Part shown: in pieces, positions 6,768-9,295 of the stretch | How positions within the stretch are numbered: the first letter of the stretch is position 1 | Layout of the letters: each line of letters starts with the position of its first letter | Assembly: GCA_031276985.1 (NCBI GenBank) | Contig: JAISMA010000191.1 | Coordinates: 1-9,295, forward strand | From: Helicobacteraceae bacterium | Lineage (GTDB): Bacteria > Campylobacterota > Campylobacteria > Campylobacterales > SZUA-545 | DNA length: 9,295 bases | Direction: 5' to 3' | Notes under the pieces: model-generated | What the model saw: the letters and a program-made list of their open reading frames with translations, nothing else | Told to the model about the DNA's origin: nothing | Database searches by the model: none | Made by a program: the position numbers and the translations under genes

Positions 6768-6954
6768 CTCGATCCTTAGATCGCCTTAAGACGAAAACTT
6801 TCGCTAAATCCGCCGCTTTTGCTCCCAAAGTTTCCGCGAATTTGTTTTATCGTTTTCGCGCTTTTCGCGGCAGATCGCAAACGCCAAAAATTAGCCGTCA
6901 ATCACGGACAAAGCCAGCCGCAAATCTTCTAGCGCCTCTTTTTTGGCGCGTTGA
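6768..6954. repeat. 187-bp tandem duplication, copy 2
   Basis: Copy 2 lies directly against copy 1. Its first 12 bases repeat the end of the HTH gene (LDP and TAG) without the rest of it; its last 64 bases are the genuine 3' end of the glycosylase gene. In the non-coding middle there is a possible 7-bp stem, CCGCGAA (6834-6840) with TTCGCGG (6864-6870), separated by a long loop. In copy 1 the left arm is CCGTGAA, so pairing there needs a wobble. Neither arm is followed by a T-run, so no terminator is claimed. Confidence 0.95.
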
Positions 6955-7550
6955 TTTGTCCGCAAATAGCCCAGCGAATAACTTGGAACGACCATAGCGC
7001 GCTCAAACGCGCACCGCCACAACCGCCCGCGCGCGGAGGCGATCGCGTCGTTCGTTTCGCAGAGCGCGTTAAAAGCCCGTTTGCCAAGCGCGATTATTAC
7101 GCTTGGCTTTAGCCGTTCAAGCTCGGCGGCTAGATACTCTTTGCACGCGACAAAAGCCGCGTCCGCGCTCTCGCCAAACGAATGGCACTTGATCGCCGCC
7201 GTCAAATAAACGTCGTCCAAATCAAGATTCATAGCGCGTTCGATCATATTTTTGAGCATTTCGCCGGAATCGCCGCAAAACCATTCGCCGCTTTCGTCCT
7301 CGCGCGCGCTAGGCTCGTCCGTTACGATCATAATTCGCCTTTTCATCGCGCCCGTTCCCGTAAGCGCGCGGCGGCGGCGTTTAGACAGCTCGCACAAATG
7401 GCAGTTTGCAATCATCAAATCAAGCCGCTTTGGATCGCTCGGCAACTCTTCGCGCGGCGCAATCGGCTCGTCTTGAAAGTAGGCGACTCCAAATCTTTGA
7501 AGCCGATATAACTTTGAAAGCTGTTTAAGCAAGAATAAACGTCGTTGCAT
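6891..7550 (-). CDS. Family-4-like uracil-DNA glycosylase with [4Fe-4S] cysteines
   Basis: The 219-residue protein resembles iron-sulfur uracil-DNA glycosylases, which remove uracil from DNA in base-excision repair. All four cluster cysteines can be seen: C50xxC53, then C122 in the KC context and C136. The family scaffold is present: GTGAMKRRIMIV (65-76), EDESGEWFCGDSGEMLKNMI (84-103), VYLTAAIKC (114-122), LKPSVIIALGKRAFNAL (147-163) and ARGRL (173-177). Two active-site motifs differ from the consensus: GEAPG is TDEPS (77-81), and the HPA-type motif is PSYSLGYLR (189-197), which lacks its histidine. Activity may be altered. ATG 7550 gives an N-terminus (LLKQLSKLYRLQRFGVAYF) that fits the family. 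The gene is convergent with the + strand operon, and its last 20 codons were duplicated next door. Confidence 0.8.
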   Translation of the reverse strand: MQRRLFLLKQLSKLYRLQRFGVAYFQDEPIAPREELPSDPKRLDLMIANCHLCELSKRRRRALTGTGAMKRRIMIVTDEPSAREDESGEWFCGDSGEMLKNMIERAMNLDLDDVYLTAAIKCHSFGESADAAFVACKEYLAAELERLKPSVIIALGKRAFNALCETNDAIASARGRLWRCAFERAMVVPSYSLGYLRTNQRAKKEALEDLRLALSVIDG

Positions 7551-7556
7551 TGCGGC

Positions 7557-7562
7557 ATTTTA
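7557..7562 (-). promoter_or_regulatory. -10 box (TAAAAT) just before the glycosylase start
   Basis: On the minus strand GTG-TAAAAT is followed by six bases and then ATG 7550. Initiation 6-7 nt after the box would fall at or next to the A of the ATG, so the glycosylase message would be leaderless. No Shine-Dalgarno sequence and no good -35 hexamer are seen. The spacing resembles that of the promoter at 1672-1680. Confidence 0.4.
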
Positions 7563-7696
7563 CACGTCGTTCCCTGCGCTTTTATTTGCAACGCTCGTCA
7601 ATTGCGCCTTTGCGTAAAAAACGGCGGCAAACCCGATTAGAGCCTTCGCTGGTCCAGATTAAAACAAAATCAAGCGTTAAGCGAAAGAAGCGTGAA

Positions 7697-7702
7697 ATTA
7701 TA
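7697..7702 (-). promoter_or_regulatory. Possible minus-strand -10 box (TATAAT)
   Basis: A perfect TATAAT reads toward the glycosylase gene and would give a leader of about 140 nt. No -35 match is present 16-18 bp upstream. It could be an alternative promoter or chance in AT-rich DNA. Confidence 0.25.
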
Positions 7703-7930
7703 GAGTTCTGACTAAACCGAAAGCCGAACATATTGCCAAAAGCAAAAAGACCAATAAACCTTTGCCTTCGTTAAAGATCGCGCGGTTTTGGCAAAAAGGC
7801 TAATCTGTCAAGTTTTGGGTAGTTTTGAAAGTTAAGATTTGGCTAAAAATGGAATGCGAAGCGCGTTGGATAGAGGAGAATTGCGATTGACGTTGCGCGT
7901 TTAGTCGGAGAATATAATATGAATCATTTT

Positions 7931-7960
7931 TTGGATAGCCGCCTGCGCGGACATGACGGA
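7931..7960. repeat. Dispersed palindromic repeat unit (dRS3-like)
   Basis: The core CCGC-CTGC-GCGG (7939-7950) is a perfect short hairpin flanked by TTGGATAG and ACATGACGG. The whole is close to the widespread proteobacterial element of the form TGGATTCCCGCC...GCGGGAATGACG, of which Neisseria dRS3 is one example. Translated on the + strand it gives LDSRLRGHDG, a peptide known from many spurious proteins that overlap such repeats. Four bases in the outer stem differ from the common form, so the stem is shortened. Confidence 0.55.
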
Positions 7961-8071
7961 AATGGCGAAAAGGAAGGCGGAATACGATTGGCGAGAGCGA
8001 GAGCGAAGGTTTTTGGCGTTTAACTATCGCTTGTCGTGATCGTAAAAGTAAATCCTTGTAATTAAGCAATC

Positions 8072-8098
8072 ATTATATGTTCAATGACCGCGTATCAA
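8072..8098 (-). promoter_or_regulatory. Possible minus-strand promoter (TTGATA-15-TATAAT)
   Basis: TTGATA (8093-8098) and a perfect TATAAT (8072-8077) are spaced by 15 bp, two less than ideal, and point into the non-coding region. An AAGGA follows on the minus strand, but no ATG or GTG comes at a useful distance. It could drive a small RNA, serve a decayed gene, or be chance. Confidence 0.25.
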
Positions 8099-8137
8099 TC
8101 GTATGCGTCCTCGCTCTCAAAATAGATAGGCGTTTTT

Positions 8138-9196
8138 TCAACGCTTGGCTTTGTCGTAGTCGCAAGGGATGGGATCGTCGGCAATGGAGCGAATCGTTTT
8201 AGCGCTTCTTACCTTTTCTTGAAACAGATCGTCTACTTTGTCGCGTTGGCTAGTGTTAAGAACGGCTTTCTTAACAAGGTCAACTTCCATCCTGTCGATT
8301 CTTACGCTTTTCAGACTTATGCACTCCGAGGCTCGTAACTGATAGCTAAAAGTTTCGGCTACAACATTTTGGTCGGACGGCGACGTTACGAGTTTGCGTT
8401 GTATGACCTTGGCGTATTGCATTAAAGCCGCGCGCAACTCTTCTTGATCGGGTCTTGGAGCGTAGTTATAGATTGCGATCTCTACGTCGTCTCTTATGCC
8501 GTTGTTGTTGCTATCTATGCCTTCGATTGTGGCTTTGCCCGCTTCGCCCGGATCGGGCGGCAGGTTATAGGCGCTTTGAACGTTAAAGGGTTTAGCGTTA
8601 AACGCCGCTTGAGCTGTTTGCTCTTTCTCGCGATCGGAATCGCAAGGGATTGCTTCTGCGCCTTCGGCGCTGAATATATGTCCGCTTAACGCTTTGTTGT
8701 AGTTAAGATAGGCGCTTACTCGATCGTTGGTGTTTGCCACAAACCCCTGCACCCGCGTTAGTTGCGTTTTGCTTTCTAGCATATCGGGGCTTTTTTTAAT
8801 TAAGCAGGGCACAGATCCCGCATCTTCTTTCCGAACTCTTAACGATTCATTCACGTCGTTTTTGCTTCCAGCTATGATAGCTTTCTGTATGCCCTTAGCA
8901 AATTGAACCATAGCCTGTCTTACTTCCTCTTGTTCCGGTTTGGGAGCGTAGTTGTAGATCGCGATCTCCACGTCGTCTCTAACGCCGTTTTTGTTGGAAT
9001 CTATGCCTTCAAGCGTAGCTTTACCAGCGGATCCTGGATCGGGCGGTAGATCGGGAATGCCTCCGCCGCCACCGTTTTCGCCGTTTTCGCTAAAACTTTC
9101 GCTTTTGCTAAAGCCGTCGTTTTGGTTTTCGCAACTAATAAATACAAAGGTTAGCGCGAATAAATACGCTAACCATATAGCTATTTTCTTGATAAT
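8138..9196 (-). CDS. Putative lipoprotein with two EF-hand-like repeats and a non-canonical start
   Basis: The frame is open from 9226 down to the TGA at 8138. From ATT 9196 it encodes 352 residues. It begins with a lipoprotein signal peptide: KK, a hydrophobic core (5-20) and FIS-C22, the cysteine that Lgt would modify. A Ser/Glu/Gly linker (23-49, with five Gly in a row) follows. Two 162-residue repeats come next (from about 50 and 212). Each opens with LPPDPGxAGKATxEGIDSN, then a 12-residue EF-hand-like loop (D66-E77 and D228-E239, pattern DxNxNGxRDDVE), then EIAIYNYAP. Each repeat has two cysteines, the second in IPCDxD. No ATG, GTG or TTG lies in frame near the signal peptide; ATT 9196 or ATC 9193 follows AAGGA. 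A GTG at 8971 would cut off the signal peptide and half of the first calcium loop, so it is rejected. The function is unknown; a cell-envelope, calcium-binding role is inferred. Confidence 0.7.
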   Translation of the reverse strand: MIKKIAIWLAYLFALTFVFISCENQNDGFSKSESFSENGENGGGGGIPDLPPDPGSAGKATLEGIDSNKNGVRDDVEIAIYNYAPKPEQEEVRQAMVQFAKGIQKAIIAGSKNDVNESLRVRKEDAGSVPCLIKKSPDMLESKTQLTRVQGFVANTNDRVSAYLNYNKALSGHIFSAEGAEAIPCDSDREKEQTAQAAFNAKPFNVQSAYNLPPDPGEAGKATIEGIDSNNNGIRDDVEIAIYNYAPRPDQEELRAALMQYAKVIQRKLVTSPSDQNVVAETFSYQLRASECISLKSVRIDRMEVDLVKKAVLNTSQRDKVDDLFQEKVRSAKTIRSIADDPIPCDYDKAKR

Positions 9197-9199
9197 CCG

Positions 9200-9204
9200 T
9201 CCTT
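9200..9204 (-). promoter_or_regulatory. Shine-Dalgarno site (AAGGA) pointing to an ATT/ATC start
   Basis: AAGGA lies 3 nt before ATT 9196 and 6 nt before ATC 9193, both in frame with the lipoprotein. The better spacing favours ATC 9193, with ATT 9196 as the alternative. The site is what places the true start here in the absence of a standard start codon. Confidence 0.5.
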
Positions 9205-9238
9205 GTCGATTTATTTGCGTCGCAAATTAAAATTGACT

Positions 9239-9267
9239 ATTGTAACTCTTTATCTCTATATTTGCAA
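9239..9267 (-). promoter_or_regulatory. Sigma-70 promoter (TTGCAA-17-TACAAT) of the lipoprotein gene
   Basis: TTGCAA (9262-9267) and TACAAT (9239-9244) are separated by exactly 17 bp on the minus strand. A start near 9232 gives a leader of about 35 nt that ends in the AAGGA site. It is the best two-box promoter in the window and supports a gene start near 9196 instead of the GTG at 8971. Confidence 0.65.
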
Positions 9268-9295
9268 CGGCTTTGCTTTGGGTTTTGTCGGCGAA

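Larger units (their letters stand above)
7551..8137. other. Intergenic region (about 590 bp) without a convincing gene
   Basis: Both strands were read. No tRNA cloverleaf, no recognisable small RNA and no reading frame with both a good start and protein-like content was found. The region holds a -10 box close to the glycosylase start, two further minus-strand promoter-like boxes, one dispersed palindromic repeat (7931-7960), and a distant 9-base inverted repeat (GAGAGCGAG at 7993-8001 and its complement at 8110-8118). It may contain decayed sequence. Confidence 0.6.

Noticed and set aside
6764..6997. + strand frame across the duplication junction
   Set aside because: It exists only because the tandem copies abut, and it lies antisense to the glycosylase; not a gene.
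7582..7731. 49-codon minus-strand frame starting with ATG
   Set aside because: No ribosome site, no similarity that I recognise, and it overlaps promoter-like boxes.
7698..7754. Short hydrophobic minus-strand peptide (LVFLLLAICSAFGLVRTL) after an AAGG-rich stretch
   Set aside because: Only 18 codons from a TTG, with its stop overlapping a -10-like box; tempting as a small membrane peptide but too short and unsupported to call.
7919..8020. 34-codon + strand frame (MNHFLDSRLRGHDG...) with GGAG upstream
   Set aside because: The peptide is the well-known translation product of dispersed repeats; it is a by-product of the repeat element, not a supported gene.
7800..8069. Minus-strand open frame of 89 codons starting at TTG
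   Set aside because: It runs through the palindromic repeat (peptide HVRAGGYP), its composition is Arg/Ser/Gln-rich without any recognisable fold, and it has no ribosome site. Most likely chance.
8130..8144. GCGTT...AACGC hairpin at the lipoprotein stop codon as a terminator
   Set aside because: The stem has only 5 bp and no T-run follows on the minus strand.
8138..8971. Lipoprotein gene starting at GTG 8971
   Set aside because: This start falls at residue 11 of the first EF-hand-like loop and drops a clear signal peptide and linker that remain in frame upstream.

Overview
This 9.3 kb stretch looks like chromosomal DNA of a Campylobacterota (epsilonproteobacterial) organism, probably an uncultured or host-associated one. 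That is an inference. It rests on tightly packed overlapping genes, a TGnTATAAT extended -10 promoter without a clear -35, the protein style (AT-leaning codons with many GCG and CGC triplets) and the gene content. No rRNA, tRNA or CRISPR array was found. The first 17 bases are a pure C tract at the window edge, which may be a phase-variable tract or a contig-end artefact.

Region 1 (35-1674, + strand) is a surface-glycan pair: an ArnT/PMT-like GT-C membrane glycosyltransferase whose end overlaps a GtrA-type flippase-like protein. Region 2 (1689-6592, + strand) reads like one long transcription unit of overlapping or nearly touching genes: a GlcF/GlpC-type iron-sulfur oxidoreductase, Lgt (prolipoprotein diacylglyceryl transferase), a stand-alone MnmC-type tRNA methyltransferase, an orphan DppB-like ABC permease, a NUDT14-like Nudix hydrolase, a 65-residue membrane protein, and a small helix-turn-helix/coiled-coil protein that resembles the TnpC/DUF6262 group. 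These genes do not form one pathway; the set is a mixed housekeeping operon.

Region 3 (6581-6954) is a nearly perfect 187-bp tandem duplication. It covers the convergent 3' ends of the HTH gene and of a minus-strand family-4-like uracil-DNA glycosylase, and leaves a headless 20-codon copy of the glycosylase tail. Region 4 (6891-7550, - strand) is that glycosylase, with a -10 box so close to its ATG that the message may be leaderless. Region 5 (7551-8137) is about 590 bp without a convincing gene. It holds promoter-like boxes and one copy of a dispersed palindromic repeat of the kind that encodes the spurious peptide DSRLRGxDG.

Region 6 (8138-9267, - strand) is a lipoprotein gene. It has a good sigma-70 promoter, a Shine-Dalgarno sequence, a lipoprotein signal peptide and two tandem 162-residue repeats, each with an EF-hand-like calcium loop. 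It has no ATG, GTG or TTG at its real beginning, so it either starts at ATT/ATC or has lost its start codon.

The hexamer CGATCG is strongly over-represented between about 2.1 and 8.7 kb but absent from the glycan pair, which suggests that the first 1.7 kb has a different origin.
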